A stretch of 64,000 nucleotides of DNA from NCBI GenBank assembly GCA_039566865.1, contig CM076949.1:21242501-21306500 (forward strand), read 5' to 3'. Source of the stretch: Aurelia coerulea (lineage: Eukaryota; Cnidaria; Scyphozoa; Semaeostomeae; Ulmaridae). Below the pieces are notes generated by a model. The model made no database searches. It saw only the letters and a program-made list of their open reading frames with translations, and was not told where the DNA came from. How positions within the stretch are numbered: position 1 is the first letter of the stretch; every line of letters starts with the position of its first letter. This document shows, piece after piece, positions 1 through 13,200 of the stretch. The position numbers and the translations under genes were made by a program.

Positions 1-96
1 TTGAAATGACCATGCAACATTTCAAAAGAATGCTAAGCCTTTCAATTAAACTGTGATACAAAGCATTTGACAATAGATTTTGATTTCATAAAGCTA

Positions 97-630
97 CCGG
101 GTGTCCCAAAAAAAGTACTCCTGTTTCAAAAATCCCCAAAAATTGATTAGACAGCCGATCTTCGATTTTCTTTTTTTGTCAAGTAGATCAAGAGCCAAAT
201 TATTATCCGATATATATTTATTCTGGTAACTGGTTTTAAAATTAGCGAATTTAGCTCTTTTTAGGGCTACCGGGTTTTGAATCATACTGCAAAAAAGCAG
301 ATCAAATTATTTGCGCGTGTAAAGCTTCCAGTTTGGTCATAAATTATACAAAGAAATGCGCACTATAATTGTAGACTTCAATAATGATAAAAAAAATCTG
401 AAAATTTTGACTCTTACGTAAGATTGAGCATTTTGCTTCAAAAGTATAGCTCAAAATAAGGTTTTCCAACGTATAATTTCTCTATCTTGCTGTATCAAAA
501 GCAAACATTTGATCATCTATGAATATTTGGGTCTTTCACAAAACGATTCAAGAAAAAATTTTTATCAAAGGTTTGATAATCAATTTTTGGTGATTTTTCA
601 AACAGGAGTGCTTTTTTATGGGACACCCGG
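97..630. mobile_element. family A MITE, Tc1/mariner-like (TA TSD)
   Basis: Inverted termini CCGGGTGTCCCAAAAAAAGT at the left and its complement at the right (ends GGGACACCCGG), each flanked by TA (95-96, 631-632). It has no coding capacity. It lies 3' of the last kinesin exon found. Confidence 0.75.
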
Positions 631-635
631 TAGTT

Positions 636-1148
636 AACATAGGGCTCAAATCTTTAAAAAGCTCGGTGTAAAATTCTATTACGGTTTCCCTCGAATTAAA
701 TGGCTTGGAAGGAATTTTGCATTTTTTACTGTAAATCTGCCGTGGCAATTTGTTGATATCTTGATTAGTTTCAAAATGGTGGCATTTATTAAATTTAAGG
801 CTGTGACGTCATCAAATTTCTAAATCCTAAACCAGAAAAGATACTGATTTCTGCTTTTCACCATATTGTAGGCCTTCATAAACTATGGTTTTCTTGGAAG
901 TTATATGATTTTTCCTCCTTTGGTTTAGGATTTACGATGATTTAAATGTTTTCAAAATTTTCCATCAATTTTTTCAAAAATCATTAAATTGCCGTCATTT
1001 TGAAAACAAATCAAGATATCAACAAATTTCCACGGCAGATTTACAGCAAAGTACCATAAGTTCCTTTCAAGCCATTCAATTCAAAGAAAAATGGAATAGA
1101 ATTTTACACCCACCTTTTTAAAGATTTAAAAGATTTGAGCCCTATGCT
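636..1148. mobile_element. family B MITE, Mutator-like (9-bp TSD)
   Basis: Termini AACATAGGGCTC and GAGCCCTATGCT; TSD CCGGTAGTT at 627-635 and 1149-1157. The body is almost entirely a foldback (about 80-bp terminal arms, then weaker inverted similarity). The TSD is the end of the family A element at 97-630, so B is the younger insertion. Confidence 0.8.
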
Positions 1149-1225
1149 CCGGTAGTTATGATCTAGATTGTGAAGTTTATTTTGGGTCACCCGATTAGGA
1201 GTATCTGAAAAACATGGCTACACAC

Positions 1226-4200
1226 CGCAAGCTTTCGTTTTCGTTGATGTACTCTTGTAACATATCGTAGAGACCAATGCTTGCAGTCATTGCGTACCTG
1301 AGAGAGTAAAGATTAAAGAACTGCTTAGCTGTATGTTCAAATATAGGTATGACAGAGATAGGAAACTCAAAACAGTTAATAATTGGGTGACAAATGGGAA
1401 AAAATTGAGTGTTGTTTCATTGCAAAATTCCCTGGTTTTCCAACAATTTTTCTCTGCCAAACCGTTATCAACATAAAGCTCGATAGGCCATTCAGTAAAG
1501 CCTTTATCCAAAAGCAAACGATCGTTCATAGGAAAAATAACTCACTTACTTGGAAGAGCTTTCTTGCTTCAACGAGATACATATAATGATAAGAATAATC
1601 TGCTTAAAGGCAGTCTGTTACGTATCTGATTGGCTGCAACAAAGTCAGAGCTTAACGCAACAAATTCCTTTGTGAGTCTGTGCATTTAGTCGGTCGCAGA
1701 AAGTCATTAGGATCAGTGGCCATTCAATTCTCCAATTCTTTCTATTGTCCTATCACCCAATCAGATGCGTGACAGACTGCCTTTAAATCCTTGAATCAAG
1801 AAAGATCTTTTAAAATGAACCAAATCCACAGATTGAAAATGAAATTTTTTGCCTTGATTTTTGAAGACCAAGTTTCTTACCGAAAAGTTCTTACTAGGAA
1901 ACTAGTTGTTACTACTTTCCCCAGAAATAAGGTCTCATCTAAAGTAGAATTTTCTAGTTTAAAGTCTATTTTTGCTAAAAATAAGAGCATTTATTTTTGG
2001 TTGTGTGAGTTAGTAGAAGTTAACAAATAGATGATGGCTGCAAATAGAAAATGCACGCATAAAGGACGAATGGTCATCTAATTGGCTAAGTGATGAAAGC
2101 CTTATTCCATTTGATCGTTCTGTGATGGCATATAAGATTTTGCTACTCTGCCCTAAAGGCTTGGAGCGATATTCCAGCTAATATTAGAGAAATCCAAACA
2201 CTCTGACGCTTCAAAAATGAACTAAAAGCGCACTTGACGAGCTGAAAATGCCAAATAAAAAACGCATTGAAGCACGACCCTCGGGAAGAACAGCCCAGTT
2301 TTTTAAATCATGGATATTATGTTCATTCACTGGAACACGATGTATTAGACCTTTATCATTAGAACTTTTATATATTAGCTAAAGAGGTATTCGTGTATAA
2401 ATAATAACAATGAATGAATGAATGAACTGCTTCTTCTTCTTTAACGCCAAAGCCCCATTGGAGCCGTAGGCACCATCCAGTCAAAACAATACTGCGTTTC
2501 CATGTTTCCGTGCATTATTGCGCGCCATCAACATTCCTCCAGACCATTCTCTGATGTTGTCTACCCAGGCTCTCCTTCTTCTTCCTCTCTTGTTTTTCCA
2601 ATTCTTTCTCCTTCTATTGCCACTATGACCACACACTTTCCGGTCTCCGTTTCCAATGCATATATTTTGCCATCTTTCGCTTTTTTATCTGTTCAACATT
2701 ACCATCTTTTTCTGTGACTCCAATCCTTTTTCGGACCCATTTATTTGTTTTCCTCTCAGTAATGAACTGCTACAATACTAATATGATTACTAATTACACT
2801 TACATAGCTGTTGTTGCTCTGGGAACACTTTCCTCTGATTTAACCTCAGCTAAACTATTTCGACCTATACAAAGAAGAATACTTTTGGAAACCTTAATGC
2901 ATAAAACTACTCCTGAAGGCCACTGGATCTTAAGATCTCAAATACAATAACCCTATGGTCAATCTTTTGATAATCGAGAAAGTCTTTTGCAGCTGATGAC
3001 AATGGACCAAACCTTTGCCTACAGTAAAAACCCGCGTATAAGAACCTAGTGGATTAAGAACCAATAGGCTGAAATTTTGCAACTAAACCCCAATTACATA
3101 AGAACCCATTCAGCCTGGAATTTGAAATAGGTTCTTATTTTTAGAGAGCATGGGGGGTCTTATTCACAACAGCAGTTTGTGGAAGAAAAAAAAATGTTTA
3201 CATTACCTGATGAGAAGCTTTTGAAAGATTTTCTCTGGATTATATAAACATTTCTGGTTCTTCCACAAATTTCTGTCGGGGAATATATCTCATAAACTCA
3301 ACTAATGTGAACTGACAGTAAATAATAGGCCTGAAGTTTGAATCTGAAGAAAAGAAATTCCTGAAAGCCATGAATAAAATAAGAACCAATTTAAGAACCT
3401 GAACAGCCTCATTTCCCACTAAATACCCAAAACATAAGAACCTAGTTAGGCTGACTTGCAACATTGTAGGTTCTCATACGTGGGTTTTTACTGTATTCCA
3501 TATCGGGCTGTCTTTATCGCCAAGTTTCACGGGTAGGCTGTCTTAGCAAGAAAGACGTGAATCCAGAAGATCCCAGGACAAGTCTTTCGCTCGATGATGT
3601 AAATTACAATGCAGAATCAACGTCAACACTTTTCTAAATCTCTGGAGACAACAAGGGCAGAATCTGTAATACAATAGCATCAGTTGCTTTTGATTGACAC
3701 CTCAATTCAAAGCGATTAGCGATTGGAGACAAAGGAAATTCTCTCAACAAGTAATTCAGAACACCGCAAATGTTGCCCCGAAAACATTAGTAGGGCAAAC
3801 TCTCGCCTTGTGCACGCGAAAGGTGGTTATTAAGAGAAGTTATGTGCTTATAAAATTGTATTGTTTTGAATTACTGGTTGAGAAAATTTTATTGTCTGCA
3901 ATCGCTAATCGCTTTGAATTGAGGTGTCAATCAAAAGCAACTGATGCTATTGTATTACAAAATTTGCCCTCGTTTCTGGAGACTACATTCTGTCATGAAA
4001 CTGACAGCCTGAAAATCGTATATTTGCAAGCTGCCCTGCAAAAATAAAGTGTGCAGCAAGGTGACAAAAACCACTTGAGCATACTCATAACTAATGGAAA
4101 CACGACACTGCAGACTATTTTCACGCCTGGGCTTTTCTGGGGAGAAAAAACTAGAAAACTTGGATGCTTCAAAAATCTTCAAGCATTTACGCTTTCAGGG

Positions 4201-7200
4201 ACGTCTGCGTCTTGTTGCTGAAACAACCAAATGACTTGAAAGCAGAAACTGAGAGACGCAAGAGGTCGCAGAATAGTCCCAGACTATCTTCACTTGTGTT
4301 TGCAAAAAATATTTCGCATATGATTCCTCCCTTCTTCTACACAGAACCCTTCGTTTGAGTCTTAAAGAACTGGCTTGACTTCCCTGAAATTCATTTCTAA
4401 GATGAGTATTTTCAAGGCAGAGGCATACAAAACAATATTCTTCAACTTCATTCACAATGACACGGTGAAACAAGCTTTACCAGAATGACTTTTAACCAGT
4501 CAAATCATGGGTAGTTAGACACCACAGTTGTGCTTGATTCCCACAGCTTTCTTTTTTTGCAGAGGAAAATATTATTTACTACTATGGAGGAGCTAGCGTG
4601 AGAGATTCATAGAAACCTCCTCCGCAGAACTATACAAATTATTCCTCCGCAGGTACATATTAGTTGCAACGCTCCTCCATGGAAGCACACCAGCAGTGTC
4701 TAGCTACCCATGGTCAAAAGTATTCGAATTGTTGAATTGATCAATCAAATCGCAAAATTCGATGATCTGGTTTGGTTTCAGTTGGTTCAACTTACAAGTG
4801 GCAATGGGGTATTGGTGTCCTGGTTGAAAAAATGAGATTAAAACGATAAATAGAGTTGAACACTTACTAGACGAATGGAGAGATGAAAGTGTGTCAGTGC
4901 CAATCGCTGGACTAAGCATGCCAGAATTTTCATCAGCACTCATTACTCCTTGGATCTGACTTGGTGTTATGACCATTTGTGCATCTGAGCATGGAATATT
5001 GAGCTGAAAGAGATTTTTGAGCTGTTAGAATGAGTGTATCTTCAAATGTATATTACCATCGTGTTTCGGAATATTTGTAGTGTGAGGTACTGCATAGACC
5101 TCTTTACTTCTTAAAAAAGAGGTTTGGATCGAGCGTCCAAATCTGGTAAACTTTGGGAAGGAAAACGAAAGAACGACCCCCGTTCTCAGTGGATGCACTG
5201 CTACCTGTAGTATGAAGTTGCTTCGAACCTCAAGACTTTTCAGAGAGTTTGTTATCGACTACTTTGTGCAAAGTGAGCGAGCTAAGGTTTAGTTTACATA
5301 CAGGCAAGTGTTATTGGTCTTTTTTCTTTGCTTCTTGTTATTTTCAGTCACTTTTAGCTGACTTTTCATTCATTTGGATAACGACGGTTGAACGCAAAAT
5401 TCGATTTGCAAAGTTGCTAAATGAAACCCTTGTAATGATTGCACTGTTACACAACAAAATCAGCCAACGACAAATGAAAATAATGAGAAATAAGGCCATA
5501 AGGCAAATGAAACTTGCTAGTGTATTTCAACTGAGAGTTGTAAGTCAATTCGAGCAAAGTTATCGTTGCTTAACTCTCTGAAAAGTGTTCTGAGATCCGA
5601 AGGAACTTCTTGCCGCAGCTAGCAGATATCTATCAAAAACGGGGGTCGTGTTTCCATTTCTTTTAACAAAATTTACCAGATTTGGACGCTCGATCCAAAC
5701 CTCTTTTTTAAGAAGTAAAAAGGCTTATTGTGAATTTGGATTCAAGCTGCAGGAGCTGAACTGATAGAAATGTCAAATAAAGTCAAACTTTTCTTATCAG
5801 TTTCAACTATTACAGCGTGGCCCCGATTGCCATTCAAAAGATAATTTAGATGTAGCTTAGAATACTTCTGGTTGGCTCATTTCGAAACAAAGCTGACAAG
5901 AAAGATGTTTCATCTTCCAGCTCATTTAAGAATAAATGCTTTGAAGAAAGTGCTTGATGAAAATCAAAACAGTTTTTTAAAGATATCTTTTCTTGGTACC
6001 GGTAGTCCCAAAGAAGTACTCCTGCTTGAAATATCACAAAACTTTGATTGCGTGACCAATCTTTAAATTTCTTTTTCTGGCATAAAGATCAAAGACCACA
6101 TTATTTTCCCAGATATAGCTGATCTTGTGATTGGTTTTAAAATTTGCAAACTTAGCTCTCTTTAGGGCGGCTTGGTTTTGAAGCATACTGCAAAAAGCAC
6201 TGATGGTGACCAGATTAATTTCTTTTTGTATGTTAAGTTTCTAGTTTGGTCACTAAATTTCAGAAAGAAACGCAAATTATTATTGTAGGCTTGAAAGATA
6301 ACGAAAATCTCAACTTCATGGCTCTTGGGCAAGATTTACAATGTTGCTTAAAGATTATAACTCAGAATAAGGTTTTCAACAACATGTCATTTCATACTTT
6401 CGAAAGAATGAATCTAAATATCGAATACATTTCGAAAAAAGAGATCAAAACGATTTTATGATCAGATTGATGATCAAGTTTTGGTGATTATATAAAAGGA
6501 GTACAGTTTTCAGGACAACCAGTAAATCCGTGCAATGCCCGTCCATTCGATACAAGACGATTACTGTGCAAGATGCAAGATATCTAATCAAGTACAAGGT
6601 CATAAATGGTCGATAACAGACCTTTTAGCAGCAAATCTTTAAAAAGGCTGGTGTAAAATTAAGTGACCATTTCTTTGAATTGAATGACTTCAAAGAAACT
6701 TTAGCTAATTATCTATAATCCTACCGTTGGAATTTTCTGAAATCTTCAAGAGTTTCAGAATTAGTGTGTTTTTCTTCTTTTTCAAGAATTCAAGAAAAAA
6801 ATTCAAAAAATCTTAAAACCATCGTAATTTCTAAACTGTTTGACGTAACATGAAATAATTTCGAAGAAAACCATAGTTTATGAATGCCTACAATATGGTA
6901 TAAAGCAAAAGTATGTCACTCATCTGGTTTATGATTTAGAAATTTCATAACGTCACATCCTCAAATGAGATGAAATGTAAGATACGCTGTTTTTTCCAAA
7001 AATATTCAAATTTTCTGAAAAGTCCAACGGTAGAATTATAGATAAGTATCTAAAGTTTCTTTCAAGCCATTCAATCAGAAGAAATAGGCCATTGAATTTT
7101 ACACTCACATTTTTACGCCGAGATAAAGATTTGGAACCTATGCTCCTTTTAGCTATTCTGAAAAGAATCAGAATCGAACGATATTTTGCTACATTTTGTA

Positions 7201-10200
7201 GAATATTCGAATGTGCACAAAGGTGATAGAAGCTCTAACGCCACTCGATCGAATCTCGCGTATAGAAATTTACAAAAAAAAGCGCTCGATCCAGGCTCTT
7301 TGCAGAATAGCTAAAAGGCCTATTGATTCTTCAATATCAAATGTTTAAACAATTCGTACTTGTTGTCTGAAGTAGGCATTTTCTGCTTTCAATAATTTCA
7401 TTTCTCTTTTCATGCTGATTATCAGCTGTTCTCGAGGATCCTTGAAAGATAAGATATGATAGAAAATTAACAATGAGGGAATTGGTGAAGGTTAAAAACT
7501 GAAATAGTAAGATAAAGTCTTTCTCAATTTATCTGTTAGTTGAGATTTGCCATAACGCACCGGATGGGCCCAAAAAAATTTCAAACGTTTGAAAACTCGC
7601 AATACCTTCTGGGTGAGTCAAAAAAGGCCCGGCGTTTCAGAGGCTACTGCTCCCATAATATATAAGTAATGACATTTTGCAATATCAGATTTAATAGCTA
7701 TTATGTTCAATTATTTTTATAATTTTTCCTGGCTGAAATCGGTCAATTTGATATGCGTCAAACTGACTCTGTTATGTAAATTTAGAGTTAGCATGTGACC
7801 CCCTTTTCCCGCCACTAGGTCCGCGTGACTGGTTCACGTGATCTATGGGCGAGAGAAGGGAGGCGTGTTTTTGATGAGTCTGAGATTTTATGTTCGAGAT
7901 AGGAGCGTCTGAGATGATGCGTTTGAGATGCAGAGTTTGAGATAGAAGCGATTTGTTACGAGTTCAGAGTTGAGATATTTACGGACAGTTTGCGATTTAG
8001 AGAGAGAGAGAGATACTTTATTATCTAGTTTTTACGCATTCTAGGACTCAAATGTTATTATCTTTATCGAAAATCTCGAATAAAGTTATGGGTTGCGTTT
8101 TTTTAAACAATCTGTATAGAATAAAATAGGAAGAGGAATAGGTATCACAAACAAGCTTACCATTTTGACAACTGGCTTGTTCTTGATGTTTTTAGCTCGA
8201 TTTGCATACCTCAAGGTATTCAGTGTGTCTTGCATTGCACTTGATGATGGGGATATGCAGGCAATCTACAAATGGATGGCTCAAATCATTCATCCATATA
8301 CAAACAAATCAATCAATCAGTCAGTCAATCAGTCAATCAATCAATCAATCAATCACTCAATCACTCAATCAATTAATCAATCAATCAATCAATCAATCAT
8401 TGCCAAAGAAGAAATCAAGCAACCTTTGAAAAACGATGTTATAAGGTGGGAATGTTACATGCCAAACGGTTGGAACAGCTAAAGACAGTCTAGATTCAAC
8501 CCTAGGTAGTTGCACTCAGAGAAGGTAACCTGTACTTTTTCAGAAGATTGCTGCGAGAATTTTTTCTGAAAAAACGGTCAGCAAGTCAATTGAACATTTT
8601 TACCTCTTCTCGAAGAACAGGGGTAACATTGTTCCAAATTCCCTACAGTTTTATTAGAGAACGACTAGACTTCTCATGGAAATTTGGGGAAGAATTAGGA
8701 AGCACAAACTTTGGGTGTCTGAAGATATTTTGGGACAACTATTGCGAACAAGCACTGGGGAATAATTACTGTTTTTGTGGAAGAATATTCACCCCAATCA
8801 AAGAAACATGGGACTTGAGAAGAGGAGGGGTTAACTTGCCTAATCGGGGTAAATGAAAGAGCAACAATTTCTCCACTGACATGAAACAATTTCTATAAAA
8901 AAGTAAGAAAAGTGATTTCTTTCAACAGCATACCTTTGCTATAAGAAATATGTAAGATACTCTCACCCAAAATTTCCAAAAGTTAAATGTTGATTTTTTT
9001 AAACAATTATATCCAACTTGTCAGTCTCTCTTATTCATACTGTTGTTTTTCAAAGATACAGAACTGGTACAGTAAAAACCCGCGTATAAGAACCTACAAT
9101 TTTGCAAGTCAGCCTGACTAGGTTCTTATGTTTTGGGTATTTAGCAGGAAATGAGGCTGTTCAGGTTCTTAAATTGGTTCTTATTTTATTCAGGGCTTTC
9201 AGGAATTTCTTTCCTTGCGATTCAGGCATTCAGGCATGTTGTTTATTGTCAGTTCAAATCCTTTGAGTTTACGAGATATTATTCACAACAGAAATTTGTG
9301 GAAGAATCATAGATTTTTTATAATCCAAAGAAAAGCCTTCAAAAGCTTCTCATTGGACAATATACGAATTTCTTATTCCTCCACAAACTTCTGTTGTTAA
9401 TAAGACCCCATGATCTCTACAAATAAGAACCTATTTCAAATTCCAGGCTGAATGGGTTCTTATACAATGGGGGTCTAATTGCAAAATTTCAGCCTGCAGG
9501 TTCTTAATCCACTAGGTTCTTATACGCGGGTTTTTACTGTAGTAAAATGACGAAAACTAAAACTAACCATTAGCGTGTATCCTTCTCCTCCAATGCTGTC
9601 TGCCAGTAGCATTGTAAGTTTGCTTTCTCTGTATGGGATATGTCCACCACGCTTCTTCGGATCTCCCAGAGCAGCAATGCAGTTTCCTGGAAAATAATAA
9701 TAAATCAAGGTTCACTGTGATGAAAAGACCGAAAGGACAATAATGGAATGTTATCATAGAAGATTCATGATTAAAGGCTTGTAACGTATATCTTTCAATA
9801 TCTTCAAATTACCACAAATCCACACCCAGAATAACATATCATCAAAGCAAATGACGTATTTTACAGAAGATTCTTCGGGTCAGTATCTTGAAAGGTCTAA
9901 AAAAAACATAAAAATCCTGTTACATGCACTCATTTTTCTGACTAAACTCTTTTGTTACTAAAAAAGCAGCATACATACCTAGTGTTAGTAAACTCTTGTT
10001 TATGTTCTGAGATTCAGTTAAGGCCCCTCCAGTGGACTTTGTTTCTTTCACTCTTTCACTCCCTAAAAGAGAAAATCATCAACATGATTATCTTGCATTT
10101 TGAATTTTTATCAAAATCAAAGGTCTTCGCTTCTAGAATCAAGGGCAATGGGACAATTTTTGAGTAGGCCTTGCCTGGGCCTAAGTGGTGCTTTAACATT

Positions 10201-13200
10201 GATCGTCCCAATTCCTTGGGGTGACAAGTAAAGATTAGAATGTTGATTACCTGCATACAATCTTTATGCATTTGGATTGTTGTGGTTTATCTGCGTATTC
10301 ATCTCTGTTGTCTGCAATATAAAACAGTTTGAAGGCCATCTCGAAGCACAGCAAATTTAAATCGCCATAATGAAATCTTATTCTGCTGACATGTGACAGA
10401 GGTCTCCTTCAGCAGCACAAGATTTCATCATGGTGATTTGAATTTTTTTGGCTTCGAGATGGCCTTCAAATTGTTTTATATTGCAAAGAACAAAGATGAA
10501 GACGCTGATAAAACACAACCCAAATGCATAAAGATTGTATACAGGTAATCAACACTTTAATTTCTATTCAGTCACCCCGAGGAATTGGGACGATTAATTT
10601 TAAAGCACCACGTAAGCCCGGGGTAGGCCTACGCGAAAATCGTCCAGTCGCCCTTTGTAGAATCATACAGTATATAACGCGGTATGTATCAAGATTCAAA
10701 TTTTTGACGCTAGGATTCAAAAAGTCCCAAAAATTGAACGAATAAATGAAAAGTGGAGGCAAACATTGATAGCTCATCTAGTAGAGCACATGACTAAATT
10801 GCCCTATCTTTTTGGGGAGACGAGATACGCTTCGCCCGAAGAAATCCATTCTTCCCCCCTGCAGTACAGTAAAAACCCGCGTATAAGAACCCAGTGGATT
10901 AAGAACCTACAGGCTGAAATTTTGCAATTAAACCCTAATTATATAAGAACCCATTCAGCGTGGAATTTGAAATAGGTTCCTATTTTTAGAGAGCATGGGG
11001 GGTCTTATTCACAACAGAAGTTTGTGGAAGAATGACAAATGTTTATATTACCTGATGAGAAGCTTTTGAAAGATTTCTCTGGATTATACAAACATTTCTG
11101 ATTCTTCCAGAAATTTCTGTCGGGGAATATATCTCATAAACTCAACTAATTTGAACTGACAGTAAATAATAGGCCTGAAGTTTGAATCTGAAGAAAAGAA
11201 ATTCCTGAAAGCCATGAATACAATAAGAACCATTTTAAGAACCTGAACAGCCTCATTTCCCACTAAATACCCAAAACATAAGAACCTAGTTAGGCTGACT
11301 TGCAAAATTTTAGGTTCTTATACGCGGGTTTTTACTGTAGTTAAATGCTCTTGCACATTAGCGTTTTGGGGTTGAAGCTCTGACGGGCACATGTGCTTTA
11401 ACACATAAGTTTCCTGGGACAAATGTACTATAATCTGAAAGATCTTACCTGCAAGATCAACAAAACTTATTTTTCCATGTTTCATAACGGGCAAGGCATC
11501 TTCGGGATCATTCTAGAATGTGAAACAATTTGAAATGAAATATGCAGAATGAAATGAGAACGAAACAAGCTCATCGAATTTGGAATAAGGATCAACGGAA
11601 CTGCAAACAAGTAACTAAAAAAACGAACGCTTAAAAGCTTCTATATGTGTTATGTTATGGGTCATGTATAGGCTCCACGGAGATAACTTGCAATATTGGT
11701 GCTCTAGGCCGATGCCATATTTGAGACTTAGGGGCATTTTCACTAAATTTTGGTATTATTGACACCGTTCGAGACGATTGCAAAAGAGAACTGCATGAAC
11801 TTTATCCATAACTTGCGGGTTTGTGGCCAAACATTGATCAGGATTAGCAAAATTATGACCGTAAATTTTGCTGAGAATTGTGACATCACAGGAAGTACTT
11901 ACGAGGCAAACCCGTACTTCTCCATCAATCGAAATGTCGAGATGATCTCCACCCAAAATCTGTGGGGACCTTCACCATTAAAGAAGCGTTGTGAACGCGA
12001 AGCCTGGTTACGAAGAGGATTTAAGAGTAAAAGTTCTCAAAGCTTTTGTAACACTAGATGACAGATGAGACTTGCGATAACACAGAATAACTCATGTACA
12101 ACTCTTTGACTGCTTTTATTCGCAGATATTTTCACCTTACATCTAAAGCACATATGTCACATTAGCAATTGGTTAATACAACAAACAAGTTTGGAGTGGA
12201 ATTCCATTGCTTCGAGACTTTTAATTTCTGTTTAATGAATTTTTATTGCAATGAAAATTCAGCCTCAATCCTGTGCTTTGTAATAAACAATAGAGAGAAT
12301 TGTATTGCATTAACCAATCAGCTTCATGACATATGCCCTTTAACCCTATTGTACCCGGGCTCATAGGGTCAGACCACTGCCCGGGGGGGGGGACAAAAAA
12401 TGCCCCCCTAATTATCTTAAAAACAGTAAATAGTATGCCATTGTAACTTCGTACAATAGTAACTGCATCTATTAGGAGTCTAATTATAGATTTTAATGCT
12501 AATTGGTCACGTGGTTTGTTGCCAAGCGACCAAACAATAGGACCATGTCAGGTATAAGCTTCAGTACTGAAAACACAAAAAATGCTAATTATTTCACTTA
12601 AAATGTCTCAGAACCTCAATAAACTACTTAAAAATGAAGAAAATATGTTTATCCATTGATTTATATCAAAATTTGAAAATTTTGTCTTTCTTTGTTAGAG
12701 ATATGGCGTCATCAAGTTACATGACGTCATGGAATCTATTATTTGCTGATGTCAGCAAATATGAATTATGTATATATCAAACGAAAGTACTTTGCAAGGG
12801 GAATCGTTTGGTACCAACCACAACTTGATCAAGGAAACAAAGAAATTATGACAGTTTTCGTGATTTTCTTTGTGACTACTTTCCAAATATGGGCATCTGC
12901 TGGTCACGTGACTTAAATTATGACAACTGAAAGTCTAAAATTTAATTGCCAATTAAAAATTAGGAAAATGCATGGATGTTTCAATTCATTTTTTGCCCAC
13001 CCCCCGGGTACAATAGGGTTAATGTGTGAGAAATTATTGGCTCATGTACATACCAGTTCAGAATCAAGGTATACTGTCAACATTGTATGACTTCTACTGG
13101 AATAATCATTCATTGCATGAGCACCAACTTGTCTATTTTGCAGACCTTCTTCAAGAACAGCCATCAGATCTGCAACCGTCTGACATTCCATCATGAAGAT

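Noticed and set aside
4796..4819. 24-bp mini-exon of the kinesin gene behind a 48-bp intron
   Set aside because: Splice sites look acceptable, but it leaves phase 1 and cannot be joined in frame to the exon at 1297, nor to the candidate at 4136-4109 without a stop.
8309..8399. Possible CRISPR-like or regulatory array
   Set aside because: Plain AATC microsatellite without spacers; eukaryotic context.
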